Assembly (NCBI GenBank): GCA_027627225.1
Contig: CM051028.1
Span: forward strand, 23,432,364-23,496,363
Direction: 5' to 3'
From: Congeria kusceri
Taxonomy: Eukaryota; Mollusca; Bivalvia; Myida; Dreissenidae
DNA length: 64,000 nt
Positions 48,801-60,699 of this stretch are shown here, piece by piece; within the stretch, counting starts at the first letter, position 1; each line of letters opens with the position of its first letter. The notes under the pieces were generated by a model, which made no database searches, was not told where the DNA came from, and worked only from the letters and a program-made list of their open reading frames with translations. The translations under genes were made by a program, and so were the position numbers.

Positions 48801-51800
48801 CCTTAAAAAAAAAATGCATGCATATTAGCAGTAGCATTGCTGTGGTAGAAATTCACACCAGCCCGCAATCCCGGCACTGGTAAATTTTGAACATTACTTG
48901 TCAGATTCTGTTTTATATAGGCAGGATTGTAACATTTTCTTGCTGTCAAGTAATAAGAATTTGGGCTTGCCTGGCTAAACTGCTTATTTCGAAGACTGGC
49001 ATTGCTGTGTGGTTTTCATTGAAGCAATCTGTCCACAGGTGCTGCAGCATACAGCCAGCAAGGAGCTGTGCCTGTACACAGACGGAAAGGACCACAAGAA
49101 TGTCGTTGCCAAGGTGATGATGCTGAACATTTCTAGCACGCCTATTGACAAGGAGGAAAATCAGAATGGACGGAGAAAAGCTGGAGCCTCTGATGCTGGT
49201 ATGATGTACTTGTAAAATGGTCGTGCTGGGTGGTGTTTATGTAAAATATTTAATGAGAGGTTATTTCATAGGGATGTTAATTGTATTATGAATTAAAAAG
49301 CTTGATGATTGTTGTGGTAACTTAAATTTACTTTGGTGTCTTTTAGTACCATACTTGTTCAAGGAGTATCAATGGTTGTTTGATAATTCTTCATAGAGCA
49401 AATTGGCCACACTACCTAGGTTAGTACTGTTATTTACTCGGGCAAAAAAGAAGCCTGATAGTGTATAGTTAATCCCCCGCTGCGAAGCGGGAGGGGGTTA
49501 TAGGAATGCCCTTCGTCTGTCCGTAACATTTTCGTGTCCGCTCTATATCTCCTATACCCTTTGAAGGATTTTCATGAAACTTGGCTCAAATGTTTTGCTT
49601 ATTGAGATCATGTGCAGTAGGCATAAGCCAGTCACGCCAACTCAAGGTCAAGGTCACACTTGAATGTTGAATGTTTGAGTCTGTATTTTCATGTCCGTTC
49701 TAAATCTCCTGTGCCCTTTAAACGATTTTCATGAAACTTGCCTCAAATGTTTATCACATTGAGGCAATGTGCAGAAGGCATGAGGCAGTCATGCCACCTC
49801 AAGGTCAAGGTCACACTTGAAGGTCAAATGTTTGAGCCTCCATGTTTGTGTCTGCTCCATATCTCCTATGCCCTTTGAAGGATTTTCATAAAACTTGGCT
49901 CAAATGCTTATCACATTGAGGCGATTTGCAGAAGGCATGGAGCAGTCTTGCCACCTCATCGTCAACGTCACACTTAAAGGTCAAATGTTTGAGCCTCCAT
50001 TTTCGTGTCAGCTCCATGTCTCCTATGCCCTTTAAGTAATTTTCATGAAACTGATTAAGGTCAGTGTGATACTTCAAAGTCACCTTTAAAATCTAATGAA
50101 GGATCACGGCGGGGGATATAGCTGTCCTTTTGACTGTCTTGTTAAATACAGATTATTCAGGAAGCGGAATCAAGATACAGCATAAAATTGGTTGAATATT
50201 AAAACATAATGTTTTCAGAACATATATGTGCATTATAAATTGTATAAGTCATGTGTTGCTAATCATCTAATCATTGTTATAGTCATTAGTCAAAAGTGGT
50301 TGAAATTTAATGCAGACACAAAAAAGGGGCAAAGTTTCATGTTTCTTTTTGGCTTGAGGTTATTTATTTGAAATGTGCTCCAGTCACAAAACAAGTTGAG
50401 CCTCATTTTCAGGTTCAAGATGAACTAGAGCCAGATATTTCAGGATCAGGCTCAAAAATGATGTTCACTAAAATCTGGCTCAATTTTAATGTTTGGTCAA
50501 ATATATATTATGAAAATGATTTTAAACTCTTAGCAGCGTACATTTGTTATCTGATAAGAAGATTTTAATAAAAGAAATAACAAAAAATATGTGGTTGTAT
50601 CAAGAAGAAAAGTTATTCCAATAATAAAATGTTTGATATTCCGCTCAGTTGAGCTACAATATCAAGATCAGCTTAGACTGATCCTATCCTGTAATTGATC
50701 TTTTGTGAACATGAGGCCAGTATTTCCTTGTTGACAATGGCAGATCGCTCGCCTGACATTGATGCAGACTCGGATGAGGATGAGAATGAAGAAGAGAACT
50801 GGTCCAATGATGAGCTGTCAGACAGCGAGCCTACCATGCTGGATGACGGACACGTTCGCAAGAGGGGCGTTGGACGATCCAAAGTGAGGCCTGCTATGAA
50901 CAGGGTGAGATTTCAGTACTAACTGACGACCGTAGTAAATATTTCTTTCTTGTAACATGTACTTGTGGAAGATAATAGTGTATAAGTGTGCTTAAGGTAT
51001 AATGGAAAGGAATCAATATAGGCAAATAGATTAACATTAAAATTGTGTGCATGATTGTCAATACATAATTTTGTGCATCATTGGACTAACAGTTTTGCAA
51101 CTTTTATGTTTTGTTTTTATTTTCAGCAGAGAAATTTAAAACAGAAGTTTGTGGCTCTACTGAAAAGATTCAAGATATCAGAAGAGGTTTGAATTTGCAC
51201 AGTTTTTTTCCTGCTTTTTCTTCTATTGCAGAAAGAAAGTTCACTTTAATTAAATAATAAGTTAACTACATTTCTGTCAAATTTGTATGTACATGTGTTA
51301 ACTCGAATCAGTAAATTTGTGTTAAAATCATGTCAAACCACTGGCCTTTTTTAATTCTGCATGTTTGAAAATTTGGAGCAACAATGTTACTCGAGTCCCT
51401 GACTTCGTACCCTGCAGGTTTTGGACTCGGAAGCGGACCCTGAGCTAGGGGACGGGGGTAACCCTGGCGATATAGAGGACCTGATAGAGCAGCTGGAGGG
51501 GCTCAGTGACAGTGACCCAGATCTGGATACCATGAGTGTCATGTCGACACCTAAACCCAGACTGAGGTTGGTTGATTGCATATGTGTGTGCGTGTGTGTT
51601 GATTTTTAGCTCAACTTTTCTAAGAAAAGGCAAGCTGTTCTACTCGCCCTGGCTTCAGCATTAGCGTCCTGTCTAGGTTAAAGTTTTAAACTTAAAACAC
51701 TTATTCCCTATATTGAAATGAACTTTTTTGATAACCCTGGTTTGAAATTTGTCAAAATGATGGGCCTTTTTGCACTAAGAAATTTTACATACAATCTCTT

Positions 51801-54800
51801 TGGATAAGTTAAAGTTTTTTGATAATCTAGTTTCTCAGGAATGGCTGGAGGGATTTCATTTAAACTTAAAACACTTATTCCCTAGATTAAAATGAAGCCA
51901 TAGGCTAATTTTGATAACTCTAGTTTGAAATTTGACAAAATTATGGGCCTTTTTACACTTAGAAATTTTACATCCCCATGGGTAGGGTGGTGGGGACAGC
52001 TTTGGATTTCCACTCTCTAACTCACGAATGAATCTTCATAAATAGATACCCTAAAGCAATACCTTACTTGGGGTTGCATTTGGGGTGGGTTGGGTGGGGT
52101 CAAGTTCAAGGTCACTGTTACTAAAAATAGAATAAAACAGTTTCTGCTCAATAACTCAAGAACATATTGAAATATTTTTATGAAACTCAATTTATAGATC
52201 CATATAGCGTGACATTGCATGAGATGGATTATGGGGTGGGAGGGGTCAAGGTGAAGGCCACTGTTTTGAAAGTTAGAGAAATGCTTTCCACTCAGTAACT
52301 TGAGAATGAAACTAACTTACTATCCAGTTTGTTTGAGAAAAAAAAGCCAGTGATTCTGGCAAGTACAAGAAAAGTCGAGCGCGCTGTCCTCCGACAGCTC
52401 TTATTTTACAGTTTATCAAGTAAACTAATACATTAAAACTAATGTTTGACAAGAAAACACAAATACTGGGATTCTCTCCAATATTGCCATTGCCCCAAGA
52501 AGGTGTTTTAGTTGGGCTACGAGGGATAGTGCATTATACAGGAGATGCCCCGTTACAGAGGTGACCATGGGTCTGTTAGTGTCTGGTATGACACAACTTG
52601 TACACTGCACATTGGTTTAACATCTTGTGCAAAAGCAGGTTAGCAGTGTTTGAAATGTGGAATTTTAATGGTATTTTTGATTGGTAGCCTGATACATTCT
52701 GCATGAATTCTAAGATACTGAAAGTCAAGCTTATAGTTTTATTATTTATTCAGAAAAAATGCATACCTATGTATTTAATGGAAAGAAATTTCAACATAAC
52801 AAAATCACATTAATAACAAAAATAATATTATGAAAAATAATAATAATAAATCATAATATTGGGGATCTGGTCAAGTTTTACACTTGCCATCTGGTACCCT
52901 CAGTTTTCTGGTCACCGGGTGCCCATTAGTTGGTCAAATCAATATTGTGACTTAATGCTTCGATTCAAATAAACCTTGTATCATAGTCTGTATCACAAAA
53001 TGTTGGGCATCTAGGTTTGTAGGGGCAGCAAGCAAGACACCATTTTCTTGTTTCCTGATTTGCTGAAAAGTAAACAGCACTATTTAAACTTAACCAAGCA
53101 AGTTACACATATGCAGCACTTCGTAATTGAAAACAATTAAAAAGCTCTTCAAACTTATTCTGAAATATGTAAAAACTATTACCTGATCAATTTCAGGCAA
53201 ATTAAATAAATTAAGTAAGACTAATATCCATCCACAACTCCATACAGTATTTTTCAAGTAAATAAAATTAACATTTTAATCCATAAACAACACTGCACTT
53301 AAATGATCTTGCAAATTATAAGTCATTTTGTGTAGTGAATATTCTACAACTTTGATTATTAATATACGATAATGGCTTTGATTAAAAATATTTTTGCACG
53401 TAATACAAAACTAACCATATTAATTAATGTTAAATTAATTAATGTTAAATAAATTAATTGCAAGGCTGGTCTGGGACGACACTTTACACGCTTGCATTAA
53501 GCCTTGTTTCCCCACAACATGCCTCATTTATTATGCCCCCCTTCGAAGAAGTGGGGGTATATTGCTTTGCAACTGTCCATCAGTCGGTCGGTCATTGTAG
53601 GTCGGTCGGTCGGTCGGTAGGTCTGTCCGTAGGCCACTTCGTTTCCGCACGATATCTAGAGAAGGCTTTGATCTATGATCATGAAAGTTGGTGTGCTGGT
53701 TACTTGGGAGGAAAGGAGGATCCCTATCGATTTTGAGGTCAACAGGTCAAAGGTCAAGGTCACCGTTGCTAAAAATAGAAAAACGTTTTCCGATCAATAA
53801 CTTAAGAAAGCATCAAGATATTTTCATGAAACTTCATACATAGATAGCTTATATTGAGATCTCGCTTGGGATTGCATATGGGGTGGGTGGGGTCAAGGTC
53901 ACCGTTACTAAAAATAGAAAAACGGATTCCGCTCAATAATTTGAGAACGCATCGAGATATTTTAATGAAACTTTATACATAGATACCTTATATGGAGACT
54001 TAGCTTGGCATTGCATATGGGGTGGGTGGGGTTAAGGTCACCTTTTCTAAAAATAGAAAAACGGTCTCCACTCAATAATTTGAGAACGCATCGAGATATT
54101 TTAATGAAACTTCATACATAGATACCTTATATTGAGACCTCGCTTGGGATTGCATATGGGGTGGGTGATTTCAAGGTCAAGGTCACCGTTACTAAAAATA
54201 GAAAAAACGGTTTCAGCACAGTAACTTTAGAACGCATTGAGATATTTTAATGAAACTTCATACAAAGATACCATATATCGAGTCCTCGCATGGGATTGCA
54301 TATTAAAAAAATTTCTTAACCATTGCACATATTCACAATTTGGCTGCAAGTCGGGGGGCATACATGTTTTACAAACATCTGTTGTTTGTATTTGTAAAGG
54401 TACTAAACTTAATAGTGTTTTAATTTTAAATAGTCAATGCTTTTGCAAATTATATTTACTCCTCAGAACATTCAGTTTGTAGGACTGTGTTATTTAGTAA
54501 ACGCTGGTTACTGTGAATTTGTTCCATTTTCAGACCGTTCTTCACTGGGAAAGGCAGCTCCAACGACATAGATTGCCAGAGCCTAACAGTAAGTTAGTTG
54601 GGCAATGTCAGAGTAGGGCTGGGGTAGGAATTGTGTTGATGGTGGAAATGGTTATGAGAATATCAAATGCTGTAAAATGTTCCAATCCTTATACTTCATA
54701 GGGTATATATATATAAATCAATCTCCTCTTTGTTTGTCCATTCCAAAATTCAAATCCTGTTAAAACTATTTTATTGAAATAGTCAGGTCAATATGGACTT

Positions 54801-57800
54801 TTGTTATTTGTCGAGTAACTCTGTAATAGTAACAGTTTTATTCTTTCATGTGATGTTTTTCTGTTGAATTGTAGACATTTATAAAGCGTGTTTATAGATG
54901 ATAGTTCTTACATGATAATACTTACTTGTCACATAACAGGTAATGCAGTGATTTTTTTACCTCTGCGTCCTGCGTCCAGGACGCAGTAATATTGCCGTAG
55001 ATGCAAGTTTCAGTTTATGTGCGTTCGGGGGACGCATGCCTTTTGTAAATGGCGAGTCCTGTCCGACAGTTTCGAAGCATTTTGTGTACGAGTACTCTCA
55101 TAATAGAGGGTAAAATTTACCATCGCACCGTTCCGTCTATTTTTATTACGACCATTCTCATTGGATAATCGATTTGCAAATAACCAATGGCAATAGTCGT
55201 GACGTTTCTAAACGTAATGGTGTGAAGGTAAAATAATATTTAAATTTTTGGTAAAGTTTTTTTAAAGTTCGTCTGCGACATGGGTCCGAAAAGAAAAATG
55301 ACACATGACTAAATGCAATACTCATGACGTTAATTTTGGTCAAGTTCTACGAAAAATCGTCCGAAAAAAAAATGTTAATAGAATAAAGATTGGTTGAAGT
55401 TGTTTAGTTGGTGAGCATATACAATGGAACTACACAATTTAATAACATGAACTGCACTTTGTGTACAATCGCTAAAAGGTGCAATTGTATGGTAAAAAAT
55501 GCACACTGCACAAATTTTCAACATTCTACTTACTTCAGCTAGACATGCTTCTCAAAAAACACAAAATTAAACTTACTTGTTTTATTATATATAATAAAGA
55601 GTTAATTGCATTATTGCCTTACTCATCTTATTAACTGACTGCTTATATTCCCATGTGAATAAATGAAAATTTTTGAACTCGCACATTTAACTTTGGGACT
55701 CATAGGTTTTTTAATCCAGCGAGTCCTAGGACTCATGGCTGTGAAATTGTAAAAAAATCACTGGTAATGACAACTGTACAACAAATTATACAGGTTGCAA
55801 GAGTGTCACCATGGTACTTTGCAATTCTTCATGACTTTCGTTTAGCTTTTGAGGCTTCTGAAAAGTGGGTGCTCACTGCATGAAAAAAACAAACATTTTC
55901 TTCATTGTGTAATGAATGAATACAATTATATATTCTAAATATGTAATAGTCGAGGGTGTTACTTGTCTGTTCTTGGCAGTCTTTTGTTGTTTGCTTGTTA
56001 TTTTAGAACATTGTATATGTACATTTAAAATGGTCCGTATGATCTCCAAAATGTGCTTTTATTTGTTGGAACTTTTTTGTAAGTGGTCATAAATATGATT
56101 TGAATTCTTTTTGGAAAACTTCATGAATTTAAATGTTATACATGTAAAATTGAAGTTTGTGTATTTTATGCAGTCCCACTTTTATGTTGCAAGTATACAA
56201 ATGCTCTTAAAAGTGCTGTTAATTTGCTTTATTTAAATAGATTAGTGGTATCTTTGTATGCATGTTTTAGAATAGAGAGAATGTCCATCATATTCATGTG
56301 CTTTAAAGATTTATGTAATGGTTATGTAAGTAAAGTATATAATTTATTCATTTATGATAAGTTTACTTTTATGTTTATTTTAATTTGCACCCAAGACAAC
56401 ATTCAGTTTTGGAATACACTATTTATGTTATTTTTTCTTCAGAAATTAGGTGTAATTGTTATTCATCATTTTCCCCCAAATCATATTTTGTGTTATTAAA
56501 GCCACACTAAAGGTGAAAGTGGTCCAATAAACATGTAGAATAAACAAGTTAAACAGCCATTTAAATGTCTGGTAAAAGTGTCTTATAGTATGTTTAAGCT
56601 TCTGTGATAACCTGCATCAGAAAACAATTTGGTTGTGGAATACCGTTTAAAATAAAAACATTTGAGGCGAGTCGTGGGAAAACCAGGTTTAATGCATGTG
56701 CGTAAAGTGTCGTCCCAGATCAGGCTAATCCAGGACAGCGCTTTCCGCCTACAGTGGATTTATGTTTGGAAGTGACTTCCTTGAAACAGAAAATACCATA
56801 AAAGCAGAAAGTGCCGTCCTGGATTAGCCTGTGCGGACTGCACAGGCTAATTTGGGATGACACTTTACGCACATGCATTAAACCCAGTTTACCCACGACA
56901 CACCTCATTGATTTTCCAAGTAAACTGTTTATAACATGTACTTTGTTAATTTGCTAATTGTGATGATGCAGTTTTAATCCTGTTGCTTTCGGCGAGCTGC
57001 ATGACAAACTAATAAAACATGAGTAACTTCAGTTAGTTTCGTCGTGTTTTAGATTGTAAACAATGCAATTTAAACTAGTCAAATATCAATTATTTTAAGA
57101 AAATGTACAATAGTTTTTGATCATGATGTTTTATTTTATGTTTTTGTAAAATCATAATTAAAATCTTAACTTCATCACCTTGTGTATGCCTTTATTATTT
57201 GTAGCAGGTCCTGAACAGAACATGTCAGTTTGTGAAGACTCTCTGTAAATTGCTGTATCCTTAACGGTTGTCTTGGGTGTACATTAATATATTTGTTAAT
57301 GAATGGTTGTTGTTTATATGTTTATTTTCTAACAGGAGGATACTTTACGAGCAAATGTAAACAGTGACGACAGTTCTAATAGCCAAGCCGTAAGTGTACT
57401 CATTTCTCATTGGTTGCTTGTAGCGGTTTAACAATTAATTTCTGCCTTGTTAAGTTTTTTTTAATTATGTTCTACATTGCATTTGAAATTATATATTAAT
57501 TTGGGTATGTCTTCAATTAAGAATGAGTGAATTTTTTTCACTTTGCTGCAGTTGATTTTTAAGCTGATTTTCTTCATAAGAGAAACCACTGCATTTGAAA
57601 CCAGTATCTTAATTTAGCCGGCCTTTTTCTGTTACTGCTTTCTGTAGTCAATGGCTTAAATGGATCACTAAATTACCTCACACAAGTTGTGTTCTTAACA
57701 CTGTGGACAATGCATTAATGTTCATGAGTTCATGATTTATTTGATAATGTACAGGATGATGCTACTGCATTTAAACAGAACACCATTTTGTTATGAAATA

Positions 57801-59779
57801 ATCCATTTTACGTGATTTGCATATACAGTAAATTGTTTTAATCAACATGTATGCATGCTTTATTTTGACTTATTTAAACAGTTTGAACTTTTGTTCCACC
57901 AGTTAGCTCTTACACTGCAAATTTGTTACATATATTCACATGTAGGTTAAAATAGGAAAATTCTTGGTTATAATTGAGAATTCAAGTTAATGTTTGTGAG
58001 TGACATATATAGTTTACATGTATATAAAATGAAAAAGAAATGATTTGCAGATTATTTGTTCTCTTTCACATTATCCAGAACTTCAGAATCCTTGTTAGCA
58101 TAACCAGTAGCCCATTTCTACCAAGATTTTAGAGGTATGTTTTCACATTTTCTTTTGTGGAATTTTTTTCAAAATGACATGGTGTAACAGCTAACTGGTA
58201 CATGTATAACAAGAGCTTGCAGTTTTCTTCAGTTGGTTAACCATTGCATGTGAGTATTTTCATATTAATGGCTGCTTTCCCGACAGGAACGCGACACAGA
58301 CCCTGAAATATTAGAGGTTTCCATGTCCACTAGTTTAGACGTTCCAACATGTAGGGAACTGGTAAAATCAGAGGTATTATAACAGCTTTCATGTTTGCAC
58401 CAATTTGCTATTGTTATGAGACAAATATTAGTTTGTTCACCAGGCTTGGTGTGGCTTCTCAGGGCTTTTTTTTTCAGAGGCTAGGGATGGGGCCTGGGCC
58501 CCAGGTTTGGGTGAAATTATATCACAATACATTTACTAAAAAATAAGGTCTAATGTCAACTATTTGGGAAAAATGAATGATTTAAAAAAGGGGGATGACA
58601 CATGTATTTGGTCCCTGCTTTAAACGGTAAAAAAGCCCTGTTTCTGTTTGTTTGGTTACTAAAGTTCACTGAGAGGCGTGTTCTGTGCCGAAAAATGATT
58701 GAGTTGAATTCAGGCTGGAAAATAGTATTCTCGAATGGGTATTTTTAACCAGTTCATGCGCAACATGTATTATATTGCCACAAGCAATAATGCAGCTTTT
58801 AACTGATATTAACTGTCATGGTTTTGAAATATTTTTCGTGTTGTTTTATTCTCACATATGGCTTATTGTATATACAGCCTTAGATGTATTATCTGTGTTT
58901 TATCGTGTGGTTCAATTGTTATGAATCCTGTCATCTATAGCATAAAAATAGTATTGGTTGATTAAAAATATTTTCTTCACTCCATTAAAGCAACATTAGA
59001 TTTCTTTTAGTTTTGACAAATACTTTTTGTTTTGAAATAGTATAAATTTTGTGTTCTGTTAAATTATTGAAAGAATTGCTTATTTTTTTATGAGGACATG
59101 TGGTGTGTGGATGACTGTTTATCAGCATTCTTAATCAATTTCCTTTAACTAACTTCAATTTCTGATGGAGAAAGTCTAAAAAAAGATTTGAGCTTTTTAT
59201 TTTTCACTTCTATATGATTTGAGCATTTATTATTTGTATGAAAAACTCTTAATTGAAATGTAATTCAACTGCATACCAAATTTCATTGTTCTTAATTGAT
59301 CATTTATATTATTACAAATTGTTCTGTTTAATTCTAATTTTAAACATGTACATACTAGTTTTAAAGATGTACAGCACAACTTATTAACAGTCATATATAC
59401 TCTATTTAAGATAAATTTTAAACAATTCTTTTCATATTCACTAAACTAAACTAAACTAAACTATTCATTGTCTAGATTCTATTATCAATATGAAGTCTAT
59501 ATGATAACAAGATGTGAACAGAGATCCATTGCATATTAATATTGTTTGAATTGTTCTCTTTGCACCGGATGTTCGTATCGTCGTACATAATGCATACTGG
59601 TACTCAGTTTTGTGTGGTGCACTTTTTAGCCTTATAAGCGTAACCTGCACCCGCAAACACTGAGCACTCTGCAGAAACCAATACAGCGCGAAAGGAGCAC
59701 CTCGTATAAGGAGAGGGCGGCGAAAAAGTCATACCGTCATTTGGATCGTTGCAATAGCACTGGCTGGGTTGACCAGTCG
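39756..59779 (+). CDS. PACS1/2-like: PACS family sorting adaptor (spliced; 12 exons, 3' end beyond window)
   Basis: PACS proteins bind CK2-phosphorylated acidic clusters (e.g. of furin) and link cargo to AP-1/COPI for TGN, endosome and ER-mitochondria traffic. Exons: 39756..39865, 46690..46777, 47319..47408, 47840..47965, 49039..49198, 50744..50904, 51127..51186, 51418..51566, 54534..54588, 57336..57389, 58287..58373, 59630..59779; all GT-AG. Their lengths total 1290 nt = 430 codons, phases matching throughout. Residues ~19-40 ([19 protein letters not shown]) and ~80-115 ([20 protein letters not shown]) form the furin/cargo-binding region. Next comes a Ser/Asp/Glu cluster ([20 protein letters not shown]) like the autoregulatory acidic segment, then [26 protein letters not shown] and MSTPKPRLR. 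Exon 12 has the Ser-rich [14 protein letters not shown] block. The C-terminal half is not in the window. Vertebrate PACS1 and PACS2 are paralogues of this likely single invertebrate gene. Confidence 0.93.
40160..40750. repeat. ~190-bp tandem repeat in PACS intron 1
   Basis: Three units sharing TTTCTGATTACAAAA, TAGAAGTGTTGTTATGACTA and a GTGCAATAA-type block. Confidence 0.75.
42201..43760. repeat. 65-bp tandem array, 24 copies, in PACS intron 1
   Basis: Period exactly 65 bp; unit begins GTTTTGGATCCTCAAGTGGC and ends GTGTAGATATTTGTCA. Copies are nearly identical, differing at single positions (e.g. CACTATG/CACTTTG/CACTAGG/CGCTATG), which suggests recent expansion or homogenisation. Confidence 0.97.
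43761..44758. other. PACS intron 1, no feature seen
   Basis: Unique-looking AT-rich sequence. Confidence 0.5.
44764..46059. mobile_element. 1.3-kb hAT-like element, TSD ATATG
   Basis: Inverted ends CAGGGCCTTCCCCAGGATTT and, reversed, CAGGGACTTCCCCAGGCCGT, each followed by GCACCCCGG-type sequence. Perfect 5-bp duplication ATATG at 44759-44763 and 46060-46064. No transposase ORF. Confidence 0.9.
46241..46603. mobile_element. hAT-like MITE family H, TSD ACTGC
   Basis: CAGTGTTTTTTTAACC start and matching inverted end; duplication ACTGC at 46236-46240 and 46604-46608. It ends 86 bp before PACS exon 2. Confidence 0.9.
46690..46777 (+). CDS. PACS exon 2
   Basis: Completes Arg, then [19 protein letters not shown] and TSVIIAIKMQ. 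Acceptor TTTTCCAG, donor GTAATT. Preceded by a 6.8-kb intron. Confidence 0.92.
46896..47156. mobile_element. Foldable MITE, family M (copy 4)
   Basis: TGAAGCGTGTCGTTGG start and CACACGACACGCCT end; GTGCAGTCCACACGGGTTAA and GTAGATTGCGCAGGCTAATC hairpins inside. PACS intron 2. Confidence 0.88.
47319..47408 (+). CDS. PACS exon 3
   Basis: 30 codons: [17 protein letters not shown] then [13 protein letters not shown], covering the segment equivalent to the AP-1-binding ETELQLTF of PACS1. Donor GTAAAA. Confidence 0.92.
47491..47632. mobile_element. Foldable MITE, family M (copy 5, internally deleted)
   Basis: 142 bp; both outer arms are kept (TGAGGCGTGTCATGGGAAAC / CCCACAACATGCTAC), but only one central hairpin (CAGCATGTGAGTC..CACATGCTGATCC). 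PACS intron 3. Confidence 0.88.
47840..47965 (+). CDS. PACS exon 4
   Basis: 42 codons, [20 protein letters not shown] then [20 protein letters not shown] and AE. This is the most conserved part of the cargo-binding region. Donor GTGATT. Confidence 0.94.
48449..48816. mobile_element. hAT-like MITE family H, TSD CATGC
   Basis: CAGTGTTTTTTTTCACCC start; 3' end slightly degraded (AAAAAAAATG instead of ACACTG). Duplication CATGC at 48444-48448 and 48817-48821. PACS intron 4. Confidence 0.88.
49039..49198 (+). CDS. PACS exon 5
   Basis: [20 protein letters not shown], then [20 protein letters not shown]; matches the VMQHPSEGG...SLSSQPIDHED stretch of PACS1. Ends in phase 1, donor GTATGA. Confidence 0.92.
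49470..50135. repeat. AGGTCA-rich ~110-bp repeat block in PACS intron 5
   Basis: Head TCCCCCGCTGCGAAGCGGGA, four units with ATTTTCATGAAACTTG[G/C]CT, CTCAAGGTCAAGGTCACACT and TCAAATGTTTGAG, then tail GGCGGGGGATATAGCTGTCC. Minus-strand ORF over it is repeat-derived. Confidence 0.85.
50744..50904 (+). CDS. PACS exon 6, acidic cluster
   Basis: Starts by completing Asp, then [19 protein letters not shown] and [15 protein letters not shown]. Several Ser in S-D/E-x-E context are CK2-type sites. Basic tail [14 protein letters not shown]. Donor GTGAGA. Confidence 0.9.
51127..51186 (+). CDS. PACS exon 7
   Basis: 20 codons [20 protein letters not shown], near-identical to the FKQKVVALLRRFKVSDE of PACS1. 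Acceptor TTTTCAG; an AG three bases further in would drop one Gln. Confidence 0.92.
51418..51566 (+). CDS. PACS exon 8
   Basis: [20 protein letters not shown], an acidic stretch, then [12 protein letters not shown]; phase 2 donor GTTGGT. Confidence 0.92.
51606..52405. repeat. Inverse copy of family A and its companion module (PACS intron 8)
   Basis: Begins TTTTTAGCTCAACTTTTC and ends GACAGCTCTTATT; contains AATTATGGGCCTTTTTACAC and GGGGTGGGTTGGGTGGGGTC in reverse orientation to 7425..9040. Confidence 0.82.
53459..53528. mobile_element. Foldable MITE, family M (one arm only)
   Basis: Only the terminal arm remains: GGACGACACTTTACACG to CCCCACAACATGCCTCA. Confidence 0.8.
53522..54370. repeat. 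Family A block in reverse orientation (PACS intron 8)
   Basis: Head TATGCCCCCCTTCGAAGAAG, GGTCGGTCGGTCGGTCGGT stretch, then about four 140-bp units (CAAGGTCACCGTTACTAAAA, CATTGAGATATTTTAATG, GGGATTGCATATGGGGTGGG) and tail GGGGGGCATACATG. The unit is the same as at 7425..8545. Confidence 0.85.
54534..54588 (+). CDS. PACS exon 9
   Basis: Completes Arg then [18 protein letters not shown] (PYFEGLSHSSSQTEIGS in PACS1). Acceptor TTTTCAG, donor GTAAGT. Confidence 0.85.
54946..55763. mobile_element. hAT-like element with perfect TIR, TSD GTAATG
   Basis: Perfect 15-bp inverted ends CAGTGATTTTTTTAC; perfect 6-bp duplication GTAATG at 54940-54945 and 55764-55769. 818 bp, no transposase. CTGCGTCCTGCGTCC near the left end. 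PACS intron 9. Confidence 0.92.
56663..56908. mobile_element. Foldable MITE, family M (copy 6)
   Basis: TGAGGCGAGTCGTGGGAAAA to CCCACGACACACCTCA with hairpin GGATTAGCCTGTGCGGACTG. PACS intron 9. Confidence 0.88.
57336..57389 (+). CDS. PACS exon 10 (18 codons)
   Basis: [18 protein letters not shown]; acceptor TTCTAACAG, donor GTAAGT. The region is poorly conserved in the family, so support is from splice sites and phase. Confidence 0.75.
58287..58373 (+). CDS. PACS exon 11 (29 codons)
   Basis: [20 protein letters not shown] then TCRELVKSE; acceptor TTCCCGACAG, donor GTATTA. An internal GTAAAA after ...CREL is an alternative donor but would still keep phase 0. Confidence 0.75.
58460..58640. 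mobile_element. Short hAT-like MITE
   Basis: CAGGGCTTTTTTTTTCAG and, reversed, CAGGGCTTTTTTACCG; flanks CTTCT/TTTCT, one mismatch from a 5-bp duplication. PACS intron 11. Confidence 0.72.
59630..59779 (+). CDS. PACS exon 12 (last in window)
   Basis: 50 codons including [15 protein letters not shown] and HLDRCNS, matching the RSTSLKERQAARP..SLDNERC stretch of PACS1. Acceptor CACTTTTTAG, donor GTTAGT. Confidence 0.85.
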
Positions 59780-60090
59780 GTTAGTAGACTGGATTCACGT
59801 GTGACACTGTCTGACATTCTTGTGGCTAGGGTTTATGTGGCTTTAGGCTAGCAACTGGTGGGAAATTGGTTCTTAATTAAATTACGAGAGTAGTGCAGAT
59901 AAATCTCATATGTTTTCTTATTCTTTTCTTTCTTAGTTTTTTTCTGGTTATGGGATTGATTGCTTCTAAAGCTTTTCTGCTTCTTTAGAATGTTAGTTAC
60001 TATTTTTGTATGAAAACAGGATTTTAATTAGATCTGTAAAGGTTTAAATTTACCGTGCTTTCATGATTTTATTACACTGACATAAGTTAT

Positions 60091-60342
60091 GTAGTGTGTT
60101 GTGGGAAAACCTGGCTTAATGTATTTGCGTAAAGTGTTTTCCCAGATTATCCTGTGCAGTCCGCACAGGCTAATCTGGGACGCTCTTTCCGCCTTCAATG
60201 AATTTATGTTTACAAAAGACTTCCTAGAAACAGAAAATACCATAAAAGCGGAAAGTGTCGTTCAGGATCAGCCTGTGCAGGCTTATCTGGGACGACACAT
60301 TACGCACGTGCATTAAGCCAGGGTTTCCCATGACACACCACA
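60091..60342. mobile_element. Foldable MITE, family M (copy 7)
   Basis: GTAGTGTGTTGTGGGAAAAC to TTTCCCATGACACACCAC; hairpin TGTGCAGTCCGCACAGGCTA. Confidence 0.88.
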
Positions 60343-60699
60343 TATGTATATTGTTTGCATATTTGAAACCAACAACAGGAAACAAGCTGTTAATATAAAT
60401 AAACCTGTGTATGGCATTTAATCCCACTTCATCTAGGCACAAGTGTTCAGACATTGTCTTCTGCTTCCCATATACACAGAGCTACATGGACAACTTTAGC
60501 ATGGCAGGCTAGTCAAAGTTTTCCCCTCATGTGCACCTTCATCCATGCAACAGTGTACATTTTTATATCAGTTTGTTTTGTGTCCTTGTTTTAAATCTTC
60601 TGATAATGGAAATTTGTTTGTGCCACGTATTGGTAATTAAAATTGTATCTGTTTACTTCGTCAGTATTAGACTTTTTTTATATTTGTTGAATGTTACCT

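Noticed and set aside
56224..56499. 91-codon hydrophobic ORF
   Set aside because: AT-rich intronic ORF in PACS intron 9 with no family signature.
60460..60515. Possible next PACS exon (SYMDNFSMA)
   Set aside because: Good acceptor-like CACAG but no GT donor and no match to PACS.
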